A stretch of DNA of 64,000 nt, taken from assembly GCA_033060915.1 (NCBI GenBank), contig CM065394.1, forward strand, positions 15,929,501 through 15,993,500. The letters run 5' to 3'. Shown here piece after piece: positions 25,330-36,700 of the stretch (position 1 is the stretch's first letter; every line of letters begins with the position of its first letter). This DNA is from Euryodendron excelsum. Its lineage: Eukaryota; Streptophyta; Magnoliopsida; Ericales; Pentaphylacaceae. Below the pieces are notes generated by a model that had not been told where the DNA came from, searched no databases, and saw only the letters and a program-made list of their open reading frames with translations. A program made the translations under genes and the position numbers.

Positions 25330-25779
25330 GAATGATGATGGAGAAGAATTGAATTGATGTCTGTATGTATAGGTTCTATATGCATGAGTTTGGAAGGAGT
25401 TTTTACAAATAAAGTCGAACTTTTAAAAAATAAGGTAGTTCCTTAATTCGGGTCAAATAAATTCCTAAATTTAAGTGACCCTAATATGGGTCAAATAAGG
25501 AAATTTCTCAAATCCCTAAATCAAATCAAATCAAATATTCCAAACAACTTAGTCAAAAAACAAAAAAAAAAAAAAAAACAAATGATCATCCAATTTATTT
25601 TCATACATACAATTGAATCGAATATTCCACAATCCAATCAATTTATTTTGCAAATCAAATCAAATATTACAATTAGATCAATTTTTATTGATTTTACAAT
25701 CAAATATTTGAAAATTTTGAATTCCTAATAGCATGCTTAATTTGGACAATCCCTTTCACATATAGCAATCATAGATTGA

Positions 25780-27380
25780 GCAATTACGATAACATAGGAT
25801 TCATCATACCAATTTCTCTTCGAATTTGACAAAAATTTCTTTCATCTTTCGAAGGCTTAGTGAATATATCAGTTAATTGATTATCTGTAGTAACAAAGCC
25901 AAGAGCAATATTCCCTTTTTAAATATGATCCATAATAAAGTGATATCTAATTTCTATATGTTTTGTCCTAGAGCGCTGTATAGGGTTTTTAGTTAAATTT
26001 ATGGCATTCGCATTATCACACCTTATAGGAATATTATTGTAAAATAATTCATAGTTCACTAGTTGTTGTTTCATCCAAAGAATTTGAGCATAACAACTAC
26101 CACATGCAAAATATTCAGACTCAGCATTAGATAATGCCACATAATTTTGTTTTTTTACTATGCCAAGAAATCAAAGATTGGCTAAGGAAGTGACAAGTTC
26201 CACTTGTACTTTTCCTATCAGTTATACTACCAGCAAAATCAGTATCAGAATACTTAATCAAATCAAATGAGATATCTCTAGGATACCATAATCGTAAATA
26301 TTGAGTACTTTTCAAATATTTGAAATTTATTTTCACAGCATTCAAATGTGATTCTTTAGGGCATGATTGAAAGTGTGCACACATGCAAACATTGAATATT
26401 ATATTTGGTCTACTAGCAGTTAAGTAGAGTAGGGATCCAATCATACTTTTATATTTCTTTTCATCCACATTCTTACCATTTTTGTCCCTATTAAGTTTTG
26501 TAGATGTGCTCATTAGAGTTCCACTTGACTTTGTACTTTCAAATTCAAATATTTCAATAAATCATTTACATACTTTGATTAATTTATGAAAATTGTTTCT
26601 TTAGACTGTTTGATTTGGAGTCATAGGATATAATTTAATTCTCCCATCATGCTCATTTCAAATTCTCTCTGCATACGCTTAGCAAAATCTTGACACATGT
26701 TCTTATTAGTAGCATCGAAAATGATATCATTCACATATATTTGGACAATACGAATGTCATTGCTTATGATTTTAGTAAACAATGTAGTATCAATCTTATC
26801 TCTTGTAAAACCATTGTCAAGGGCAAACTTACTAAGTCTATCATACCAGCCCCTATGGGCTTGTTTTAAACCATATAAAACTTTAGTTAGTAAGTCTAAA
26901 CAAATGATTTAAAAAATTATGACTTTCAAAACCGGGAGGTTGTTCAACATAAATTTCTTTAGTAATATAATCACTTAAGAAGGCACTTTTAACATTCATT
27001 TAATAGAGTTTAAAGTCTTTAAAATATGCAAATGAAAGTAGCATGTGAATAGATTACAATCAAGCAACAAGAGTAAAAGTCTTAACAAAATATATACCTT
27101 CTTCTTGGTTATAACCTTGGGCTACCAATCTAGCTTTATTTTTAATGACTACTCCAGTTTCATCCGTTTTATTTCTAAATACCCATTTAGTTTTGATAAC
27201 AAAGTGATCCTTAGGTTTAGGTACAAGAGTCCATACTTGGTTTCTTTCAAATTGATTAAGCTCTTCTTGCATGGCTAGTAACCAATTTTCATCATTTTAT
27301 GCCTCTTTAAAAGAGTTAGGCTCTAATTGTGATAAGAAAGCCAAATTACTACAAATGTTATGAAGAGAAGATCTAGTGAC
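25780..27380 (-). pseudogene. Ty1/copia reverse transcriptase and RNase H remnant
   Basis: Reverse transcriptase opens with MQEELNQFERNQVWTLVPKP at 27272, then TKWVFRNK and ARLVAQGYNQEEG. The active-site motif, normally YVDDI, reads YVNDI at 26737-26723, so a catalytic aspartate is replaced. RNase H follows with GSLLYLTASRPNI (about 26420), TDFAGSITDRKSTSG (about 26220) and ALSNAESEYFACGS (26140 onward), then TKHIEIRYHFIMDHI. Stops lie between 26520 and 26700 and at 25919. The upstream linker frame is cut at 27380 by a solo LTR and resumes at 28994. Confidence 0.9.
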
Positions 27381-28993
27381 TATTGGCCCAAGTAGGCAAC
27401 CCAAGAGGGGAGGGGGGGGGGGGGTGAATTGGGTTTTATAGAATTTTTAACAAGAATTTCAACTAAAACTTGTTTATGTATTTTAACAACAATTAATCAA
27501 AATATATATATCAAGCAAGTGGAGTATATATCAATATATATATTTATGCAAACATGTATAGTGAGCAAATAAACAAAACAGAGGCAGAAAAGAAGTGCAC
27601 CAGATTTATAGAGGTTCGGCCAACCTTGCCTACGTCCTCTCTTCTTCGATCCTTTCGAAGGAATTCCACTATGTAATACTCCTTACACAGCTGCTAGTTG
27701 TGCCACGAGTGCCCAGCTCACTCTTACAAAAGCTTCTTCCCAAGCTTTCAAAACCCAAGAGATTTTGTCCAAGCTTCTCTTAAACTTACAAGTGTTTTTC
27801 CAAGAACACTTAAACTTACAAGGTTACAAACCCACCCAAACGAGAATGAATTAAGATTATATAAAGAGTGACTCTCCTAGTGAGTATATGAATGAATACA
27901 ACTCAATGGATAACTTTAAACACTCAGCAAAAATATGTGGCAGTTAGGTACAGGTGATTTTCAGCTTCAAGCACTTGATATGAATGGTATGATTGCTCTT
28001 CTCTCCTTCTTTGAAGCTGTATGTATCTCATATATATAGGTATGGATCGATTCTAGCCGTTGGAGAAGTATGGGAGAAGATTTGGTTGCATTTTTGCACA
28101 TACCGTCTGTCAAAAAACTAGCCGTTACGGTCTAGGGGTCGACTCTTTTCACAATGAGTCGACTCTTTTTGCATTTCAGCAGATTTTTCAAGTTACTGTC
28201 CAAATGAGTCGACTCTTTTGTCCTAGGAGTCGACTCTTTTCAGCAGTTTGCAGAATTATTTGTTCTCTGTTGCAATGAGTCGACTCTTTTTGGCCAGGAG
28301 TCGACTCTTTTAAGCTTCCAGCAGAATTCCAAGGCTCTGTTCGAATAAGTCGGCTCTTTTTGCTTGAGGGGTCGACTCTTTTTACAAAAACCCATATTTT
28401 TGCAACTTTTCTTCATTCTTTTTCAAAGCTTCTAATCTCTTCAAGGATCATCTAAATAGGCTTTTTAAAGCTTGCAAACACTTCTTCAAGGTTAGATGAC
28501 TCCAAGTATATCTTCAATCTATTCAAGGTGAATTTTCTTCATTTTCATCACTTGTAGAGCTCTTCCATCATTATAGCTTCATCCATTGATTCAAGTCTTC
28601 TTCAAGATCTTCAAGAGAGCTTCCATGACTTAGAATCTTCATTTCTTCAATCAATATGGCTTCTCTATGGACTTCAACAACTCTTCCAAGAAAGCTTCTC
28701 TACTCTTGTGATTCCTTCCAAGTCTTCAAGACATCTTCAAATCTATCAAGAAAGCTTTTATGTTTTTTTGAGTTGGTCTCTTCTTTTTCATTCTTGCAAG
28801 ATATCTTCAAGTCCTCAAAGTCTTCAATCTCATCATACTTTTCATTCTTTATTCAAATCTTTGCATCACAAATCCTCTATTATGATAAGCTTCAAGTCGA
28901 GATCTAATTAATAATTCATCTGCACACTAAGTAGAATTATTAGATCATTTAACCATGTTTTGTTATCATCAAAATCAAGGCATTGACTCAACA
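27381..28993 (-). mobile_element. Solo LTR (copia type) with perfect 5-bp target-site duplication
   Basis: The flanks are GTGAC at 27376-27380 and at 28994-28998. On the plus strand the LTR runs from TATTGGCCCAAG to GACTCAACA; the left end was presumably TGTTGG, as in the sister copy at 42608. Its sense is minus: start TGTTGAGTCAATG, TATA-like sequence near 28030-28042, and a U5 end with a G/C-rich run (27407-27424). U3 holds paired GTCGAC palindromes (28136-28378). There is no internal region, so it arose by recombination between two LTRs. It lies within the copia pol frame. Confidence 0.85.
28136..28378. repeat. Periodic array of GAGTCGACTC palindromes in LTR U3
   Basis: Eight copies of GRGTCGACTC or near variants start at 28136, 28156, 28206, 28227, 28277, 28298, 28347 and 28369. 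The spacing alternates between 20-22 bp and 49-50 bp, so pairs recur every 71 bp or so. Each core is followed by a T run. The same array occurs in the sister LTR (43354-43573). Confidence 0.85.
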
Positions 28994-29015
28994 GTGACAA
29001 TACCTTAAGTTAACT

Positions 29016-30316
29016 TGTTAGGAATATATATTAAAAGACATGCTTTGTGTAATGGCTTAAGTATTTATTAATAAATTAGTTATTCATTTTAATGAGAATC
29101 TGTGTGAGCAATGTTTACATTACGTTATTTATTTAATTATTATGTATGTGTGTCTCTTATTCTATATAATAGATAATTTGGTGTGTAGAGTACGGCTTAC
29201 ACACGAAAGATTAGATCATCGATTCTTATGGAATATAAGCTTATCGTTTATAGTCTTAGTTAGAACTAGACACAACATGAGTAGGACTGTAGTAAAAGAT
29301 TTTAATAGATCTGTCTTGACTATGGGAAACAGTATAGTTCCAACTCCTTACATTAGTACACCTTGTGTGTATTGAACAGGACCGTGTTAAGGTGATTGTT
29401 TTTATACTGACTATATAAAATAATTAATACCCCATGATTATTATGAGTGTTTATGCTCTTAATCTTAATATAATAAATAGACACGTGCATGTAATGTTTA
29501 TTGTTTTGATTCGCAGAAGAGTGAGATTCTTTGTGACTCAATAAACTCAGTGAGTTGGACAATAATATTACGTGTATGGTGAATATAAATTATTGATGAA
29601 ATTCACATCCCCGTATAGGGATTGATGATACCCCCTTGAAAAAACTTATAAGTTTTGATTATGTCAAACCCTGCAGGTAGATTATGAATCCAACATATTA
29701 AATAAGTTAAGTGGAAGGTCTTAAGGAATTAAATAAGTCTATTAAATTTAGTTGTCAGTAATTTAATTTAATAGACGGGTATCTGTAATATTAATGTAGA
29801 GAGATAAATAAGCATTTAATAATATGAAGCTCAAAATATAATTTCTAGTATAACAGAGAGTGCAATTATAATTCATTAGTGGTATAAATTATAATTTACA
29901 TAAATAAGGATTAATTCTGGTTGGATAAGGAATCTTTATTTGTGTAGAAAACCCTAGTTATACTAATCCTGTAGTTCCTGTTGTAGACTCTATATATACG
30001 CATTCTAAAAGTTGCCAGGGTTAAACTTTGCTCATAATTGAGAGATACACGTTTTTGTGAGAGACAGAAACCCTACCAGCAGCGAGCCCACTCTCTCTAG
30101 AGCAAGGCATATACGAGGGATACAGCAGAAGTCCGAAAGTTGAGTTCGAACAGTTGGTTCATGCTTGTTGCTGATACTTATTATTTATGATCAAACTAGA
30201 GAGATCTCGAAGGTATGATTCTAATCACATAGATTAGGCTATGTTAATCAGATCATATTTTTGGTAGTATGCATATGCACTATAACCAGGTCGTGAGAAA
30301 TTCCACAATTCCCAAG
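29016..30316 (+). mobile_element. Second solo LTR inserted in the copia pol linker
   Basis: It starts TGTTAGGAATATAT and ends near ATTCCCAAG. The short flank AACT occurs on both sides (29012-29015 and 30317-30320), and the pol reading continues on the far side. A plus-strand TATA-like CTATATATACGC at about 29989 and the downstream leader-like sequence support LTR identity. The exact 3' end and duplication length are uncertain, since the expected terminal CA has mutated. The frame at 29353-29562 is chance. Confidence 0.6.
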
Positions 30317-30528
30317 AACTCACTAATAATTTGTTCTTTAGGATGAATACGTTAGTACTTCCGGTCATTTGGCAGTTCGGATTGATCTTCATTTGCTTCT
30401 TGCTCATCATTTGAGCTTTCTCCTTTGCATTTTGAGTAAGCTCATTTGTAGAGTTCTCCTTGTTTTGAGTATGCTCAAATAGGTTTTTTTAGCCTGATCA
30501 TCATTTACAATATTCTTGAAGAAGACAC

Positions 30529-31479
30529 TGTTAGATTTATCAAGACTTTACATTAGTCTAGAATGCAAAGTCTTGAAGAAGATCCGAAAAGGGTCGACTC
30601 CTCGTTTCTTAGGAGCTGACACATTTGGACAAAGTCTTGATAAAGTTTGGTGAAAATAAAAAAAAGGGTCAAATCCTAATTCTTAGGGGTTGACACATTT
30701 GGACAGAAGGTTGAGGAAACTAGAACCAGAACAAAAGGTCGACTTATTTAGAGAAATAGTCGATGCATTGGTTATAACGGCTAGTTTTTTAAATGGTCTG
30801 TCAGCGCGTTTTTGCATTTAATGCACTCCCAACCACCACTAACTGCTAGAATCAATGCAACCCTATATACACAAGATCCCCATAATATTTATACATAAGA
30901 ATCTAAGAATTTAAGTACTGAATCTAAGATTGAAAGCTAAAATTCCTGAGCATCATTCCTATATTTTCTTTGCTAAGTTGTTGGGGTTGATTGCTGAGCT
31001 ACACCTGCTTATCTACTCTTTGAGAGAGTTACTCATTATCTAAACTTCATATATTTTATTTAAAAGGATTTGTAGACCTATGAGTTTGAGTGTTCTTGAT
31101 AAAAATACTTGTAAATTTAAGTAAAGTTTGGACAAAATCACTTAGAGCATTGAGAGTTTAGGAAGAACACTTGTAAAAAGTGATCTGGACACTTGGGTAA
31201 CTAGCACCTACTGTGTAAATGATTTTTGCATAGTGAAAAAGCTTTCAAGGGATCTTGGGGGTGACGACGTAGGTCACACGTTATGGCTGAATCTCGGTAA
31301 ATTGCGGTGTTCATCTTATGCTATGTTTTTCATTCTTGAATAATATCGCTGGCTTGCATTGCTCATACTTTGTTTAAGTTACTGTTCCATTAATTAATTA
31401 GTTTTAATTGCATTATTTTGTGATTAATTTTGAGAAATTCAATTCGCCTCCCCTTTTGGGTTGCATATTTAGGCCAATA
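30529..31479 (+). repeat. LTR-like block in opposite orientation, related to the GTCGAC-bearing LTRs
   Basis: It starts TGTTAGATTTATC and ends TTGGGTTGCATATTTAGGCCAATA on the plus strand. That end is the reverse complement of the U5-end phrase at 27381 and 42608. It keeps degenerate paired motifs (GGGTCGACTCC near 30595, GGTCGACTTA near 30748) and a TATA-like CTATATACAC at about 30863. The flanking 5-mers do not match, so it is either truncated or rearranged. Confidence 0.5.
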
Positions 31480-33712
31480 GGAGTGACAAGAATACTCAAC
31501 AAATCAACATGGGTATGCCATCAAAACCCTTACTGTCACAGAACCAAACACGCCTCTTGTCTGTGGCAGTTTTTTGAAGAAATGAGAGACCTTCATAAAC
31601 CAACTCGTCACAACTGTCAGAGTGATAAAAACACTCATAAACGTAGGTCAACACCAGCGCTAGCTTGCCCATCTTGGTGAAAAATAACCAAATTACCCCT
31701 TAGGCATGATGGCACATCTTGCAAGAAAGTACAAACTCGTGACGATAGGTCCATCCAAACTGGCACATCTTTGAGAAATTACCAAGTCCTCGAGATGATA
31801 AGTCCACTTTCCAGGACTGTCCCTGAATAGTGTGGCATGTTTAAAATTTTATTCCAATTGACTCTAGACCAATTCTGGTGATACCCGATCATAATGACCA
31901 AACTACGCTTAGGGCACTCCAGCATGTCTTTAAGAAAGTACTAAGTCCTCGAGATGGTAAGTCGACCTTCCAAGACTGTCCCCAGACAGTCCAACATGTT
32001 TAATATGTCATTCTAATTGACTCCAAACCCGTTTAGGTGATACCTGGTTAAAATGACCATTTTACCCCTAGGGGCTCGAGCCCTCATCTTAACCACATTG
32101 GCTCTGGGAATCAAACAAGCATCCACCGAGATATTCTGAATGAGATCTTTGTCCAATTCCAAGTGAATCACTTGACTCGAGAAACACTTAAGTCATTAAA
32201 ACCTTCGCGAAGCATATCACAAAGGCTCTGCCTAGGTTGACTTTTCCTCAAATCTCTAACTAAAACTCACCGTCAAATGAATTGAGAAATCTGTAAATCA
32301 GGAAATTCCTAAAAGCTTTTCCATAGGTCCTTCCATTGATAGGGCTCAATTGAAAAGATCGCCTCCCGAAGCATCCAATCCCGTGGTCCGAAAGCTGCCA
32401 CTTTAAGAAACCCTTGGAGTATCTCACAAACGCTCTGCCAAGGTTAACTTTTTGTTCAATTTCCTAAGTAAAACTCACAATCAAATGACTTGAAAAATGC
32501 ATAAATTAGGAAATTCTCTAAAGCTTGTCCGAAGGATCTCCCATCGGTACGGTTCGATTAGGAAGGTCGCCTGCCAGAGGCCACGATCATGTCGCACAAA
32601 AACTTCCATTTCTAGAAACCCTCGAAGTGTGTCACAGGCTCTCCAAAAAGCTTATTTTCATACACACTTCCTGATAAAATATCTCCATCATTCGGAGTCC
32701 TTTGAAGGTCCTTGAGGGCTCTTAGTTTATGAAATAGCATGGGAACATTGTGAATGCGACCAATTTCTTTGAATCTTTCCTAGATTACACAAATATCAAA
32801 GAAAAGTCGGCATAAAAGTTCCTAGTGGAAAAGCATGTGCTACATGCACCCAGAAAATAATCAGATGGTCCAAAAACTTTGCTTGCTCCTAATGTTAAAG
32901 TAATACAAAGATGCCATGTGGCATCCTGTGAGTGGAGTACTAGCGCACGCCAGACAAATTTTGCCTAGGCATATGTTGCACATGTGCCAGACCCCTAGGA
33001 TTTTGCCTATAAATAGAGGCGTCCCCTTCATATTCCAGAGTTGAAAACAGTAGCAAAAATTTGCCAAATTTAATCCAGAGCTCTGAAATTCAAGAAAACC
33101 CTTAATTCTTTAAAATTCCAAACCAATTCAAGCCTTCTTAAGTCCATTCAAGACCATTTAAGCTCAACACTACTCAACAATGGTGGATTGAAGATGCTTA
33201 GAGGCTAAAGGTGAAACTCTTTTTACATTCATGTCTCTCCCACTCCTTCTCTTCTCCCTCCAAGCTCACTTAAACTTTCTCATTTTTAATCCCCATCTTC
33301 TACCTCCCTTTCTTAGATGCTTAAAATAAGAGGGCTCTAAGGCCATGCTTAGAGGAAAGCCAATCAGAACCACTGATTGGCAGATCTCTAATATGCCTAC
33401 TTGAACATGGTATGGCCCAAGTGCCCATTGCAATGTGGTGTAGCCTTGAACCTTGTATGCTTCATGACCCTTTGCATATAAATGTTATATTCTTCATGTA
33501 TTGCTACCTTGACTTCATTTCTATATTTCAAACTATTTTAAAAAACACCATTGTTAATTTCTATCTTCCAAAGCTCTTTAAAGTTCATGTTCAAATGATT
33601 TTCAAAAAGTGGCTCTAAGTTGGAGTTTCTTGAAGTTTAAGCCAAGAACCCTAGTTTTTCAAGCCTTAGAAAGCTCTCCAAAAACCCCCAATCTATACCC
33701 TTGCATCCTTGC
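31480..33712 (+). repeat. Probable gypsy LTR promoter region with two tandem arrays
   Basis: From 31687 to about 32060 a unit of roughly 160-210 bp is repeated twice (shared AAGTCCTCGAGATG, GACTGTCCC, GGTGATACC). From 32165 to 32645 another unit of about 207 bp occurs twice plus a partial (shared CTCACAAACGCTCTGCC and GGAAATTC). A TATA box follows at 33008-33015. This order is typical of U3 in large gypsy LTRs. The small open frames here are not genes. The element at 33713 appears to have inserted into this LTR. Confidence 0.5.
33008..33015 (+). promoter_or_regulatory. TATA box of the LTR-like region
   Basis: TATAAATA within GCCTATAAATAGAGGC. It lies downstream of the tandem arrays and upstream of a leader-like CT-rich stretch, as expected for an LTR promoter. 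Transcription would start near 33040. Confidence 0.5.
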
Positions 33713-36700
33713 TATCGCGCCCTGATTTTTCGCACTCGAAAAAAACAAGTGAGAAAAATACAGTACTCTCTTGTTAGAAATCATCCCCCTAGAAAGATGA
33801 GTGCGACTAGGTTTGAACTAGAAATTGATTTGGATTAAGGGCTTTTAAAAAAAGTTCGGAGTCACTAACTAACTTTATTAAGGTAAGTTAGGTCACCTAA
33901 AATTAAGCACAATCCAAAGATTACATTTAGAGTTTTTGAAAAAGGTTTTGGAAAACATCATCAAGAGAGGGTTTTTAAGAAAATAGGTTGTTTGCCAATC
34001 TTTGAAAACATTTAAGCCTTTTTTTTTTTTTTAAATAACTCCATTTGGTCTTTGAAAACAGTGATCTAGATTTGGAAGTTGGTTATATGTAGGGAAGACG
34101 CACTAAGCCATCACCCTACCCCGCCCTTGCGGTACCTACATGTCTACTCACCCTAAGTTCACTCATTAGAGTCTTGGATTAATGAATGTCCAAAACTATC
34201 CACTTGATTTGAAAAAAGAAGTTGACATGGTGCATGATAATGCAAGTGCGAGAATTTGATTCGATTTTGAAAGTAGATTTGAAAAGAACTTGATTTAATA
34301 TGAAATGGATTTGAAAAGATAGATTTGATTTTGAAAGAAAGTTTTAGAAATTGAAAATAGATTTTTGGAATTGGAAGTTTGAAAATAGTTATAGAATTGG
34401 AAACTCAAAAAGGTTGTGAAAATAGAAGCTTGAAAAAGGTTGGGACCGCACCCATGAGGGTTGCTTACGTATCCCTTTTTGGGAATCAGGTCAGTCATAA
34501 TTCGGATAAAAGTCTGATAGAAAATTTGATTTGAAAAGAGTTTGATTTGATAAAGAGATTTGATTTGAAAAAAGGGTTTGATTTGAATTTTGAATAGAAG
34601 ATTTGAAATTGATTTTGATTTGGAAAGATAAAACTTGGACTTGATTTGGAAAGATTGAGATTTGAAAACATTTTCACATGAATTGAAGTTTAAAAAACCA
34701 TCTCAGTTTAGAAAAGAACTTTTGGAGAAAAGTTGGAAGCTTCCTAACTTTAAAGTTAAGGCGGAACTAGGGTCTAGACGCCCTGGGACTTAGGGTAATC
34801 GAGGGTTGAAGCATGTAATTGAATTGAATTTGATTTGAACTTAAGAAGTTTGACTCTGGAAAGCTTGGTTTTAGGAAACCTAGACTTAGGAAGATAGGAT
34901 TTAGGAAGGACTTGAGATTAAGAAAGATTTGATTGGAAAGTTTGATTTAAAAAACATGGAGAGTTGGAGTTCAGGAAAGATTGAATTTAGAAAATCTTGA
35001 AATTAGAAAAGTTTCAAAATAGGAAAGTTCTATTTTAGGAAAGTTTCGAATTAGGAACGTTTCATTTTAAGAAAGTTTAAAATAGGAAAGATTTTGAAAT
35101 TGGAAAGTTTTGAATTTAGAAAGTTTCAACTTAAGAAAGTTTCGAATTTGGAAAGTTTCCTTATTAGGAAATATTTGATTAGGTTTGAGAAAGATTTGAA
35201 ATTTGAAAAGTTTTAGAATTTGAAAAAGTTTGGGTTTAGAAAGATTAAGAAACTTAAAGTTTAAGGAAATATTTGAAAGTTTAAGATTTGGAAACTTAAG
35301 ATTTAGGAATGTATGAGATTATGAAGGATTAGAATTAAGAAATATTTGGATTAGGAAGGATTGAGATTAGGAAAGGTTGAAATTAAGAAAAGGTTTGGAT
35401 TAAGAAAGATTGAAATTAGGAAAAGATTTGGATTAGAAAATATTTGATTTCTATTTCCTAAAATAAAATATTAGATTTTATTTCCAAAAAGAGGTGATTT
35501 GATTTTGTTTCCAAAGGCGGAGAATTTGATTTAGTTTATAAAAACGGAAGATTTGATTTGACTTAGAATTAGAAAGGAGAAATTTTGAAAAACTTAGGTT
35601 TGGAAAGCTATAATTTTGGTATAGGAAAAGTGATTTTGGAAATCTAAGATTTGACGTAGAAAATAGAGGTTTTGGAAATCTCTGTTTTAAGGTAAGATTG
35701 GAAATCATGTTTTAGGAGAGAAAATTAAGGTTTCCTAATCATGGCTCTAGGGTTTAACTTGAACTCCAAGAAAAAGGATTTTGGAAAATAGATCTTTTGG
35801 AAAGAGAGATTTTTAGGAAAGAGATTTTTAGAAAGAGTTTTTAGGAAAGTAAGTTTGAAAAGAGATTTTTGAGAGGATTTAAAAAGATGTTTTGGAATGT
35901 AAGTTTAAAAAGCAATTTGGAAAGGGATTTGAATGTGGACTTTTGCAAGTCTCTGAAAATATCTCACTTTCCTAAAACGATTCTAACCATAAAAAGATTA
36001 GAATCATTCTAGTATTGTGATTTTGAAAATAACAAGGATTTAAAAATACAGACCATGAAAGTCACTTTAAATGTATCACTTTCCTAAAGCAACTGTAACC
36101 ATGGAAAAGCTAGAATTACCTTACGATTGTGATTTTGAAAATAAGTTTGGAAAAAGAAGATTTAATGTAAGTTTTGAAAAATTTTCAATACAAGTTTTGA
36201 AAAGATGCATGATCATTATACGCACAATGCAAGTTGGTGTCATAAACATACAAGGTTAAAGGCTTCACCACATAATCAAAGGGGCCGAACCCAAGTGGTC
36301 TCCGCTTAGACTAAGAAAAAGCCGCCGATATGGTGACTTTCAATAACCTAATCCTACACATGAACTAGGGAGTCCCTTGTTTCAAGCATGCAAGAAAGGG
36401 GCATAGAAGATGACGATTAAAATAGAAGAAAACCAAGTGGGTTTGGAGAGAGAAGAGAGAGGGGGGAATTGCGTAAACGTGAATAGGAAGCCTACCTTGT
36501 GTCTTCTTTGTTTTGCTTGCTTTATTTGCTTTGTTTTACTTCGGTCTTTAAGAGCTTCCTTTGGTCTTTGAGAGCTTCTGAGTTATAGCACTTCAAGTCC
36601 TCAATGGAGGCTTCGGAGGTTCGTATATAAGCTAGGGTTAAGTGTATAAGGGCTAGGGTTTGGAGAACCTAAAGAAAACTAGGGTTTAGAAGGGCTTCGA

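Larger units (their letters stand above)
22266..30528 (-). mobile_element. SIRE-like Ty1/copia remnant, split by nested solo LTRs
   Basis: Read on the minus strand, the parts are a linker and pol (30528-30317, 29015-28994, 27380-25780), an env-like region (25193-24838), a polypurine tract (24160-24146) and a 3' LTR (24145-22266). Two solo LTRs (29016-30316 and 27381-28993) lie inside pol. Gag, protease, integrase and the 5' LTR are not present. Pol and an ORF between pol and the LTR fit the SIRE/Maximus lineage. All frames carry stops. Confidence 0.7.

Noticed and set aside
28136..28378. Regularly spaced identical short repeats resembling a CRISPR array
   Set aside because: The repeats are 10-bp palindromes with alternating spacing inside an LTR of a plant genome. 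The spacers are themselves homologous between LTR copies.
31408..31680. 90-residue plus-strand frame across the LTR-like block boundary
   Set aside because: It spans two unrelated repeat segments, so the frame cannot be an evolved gene.
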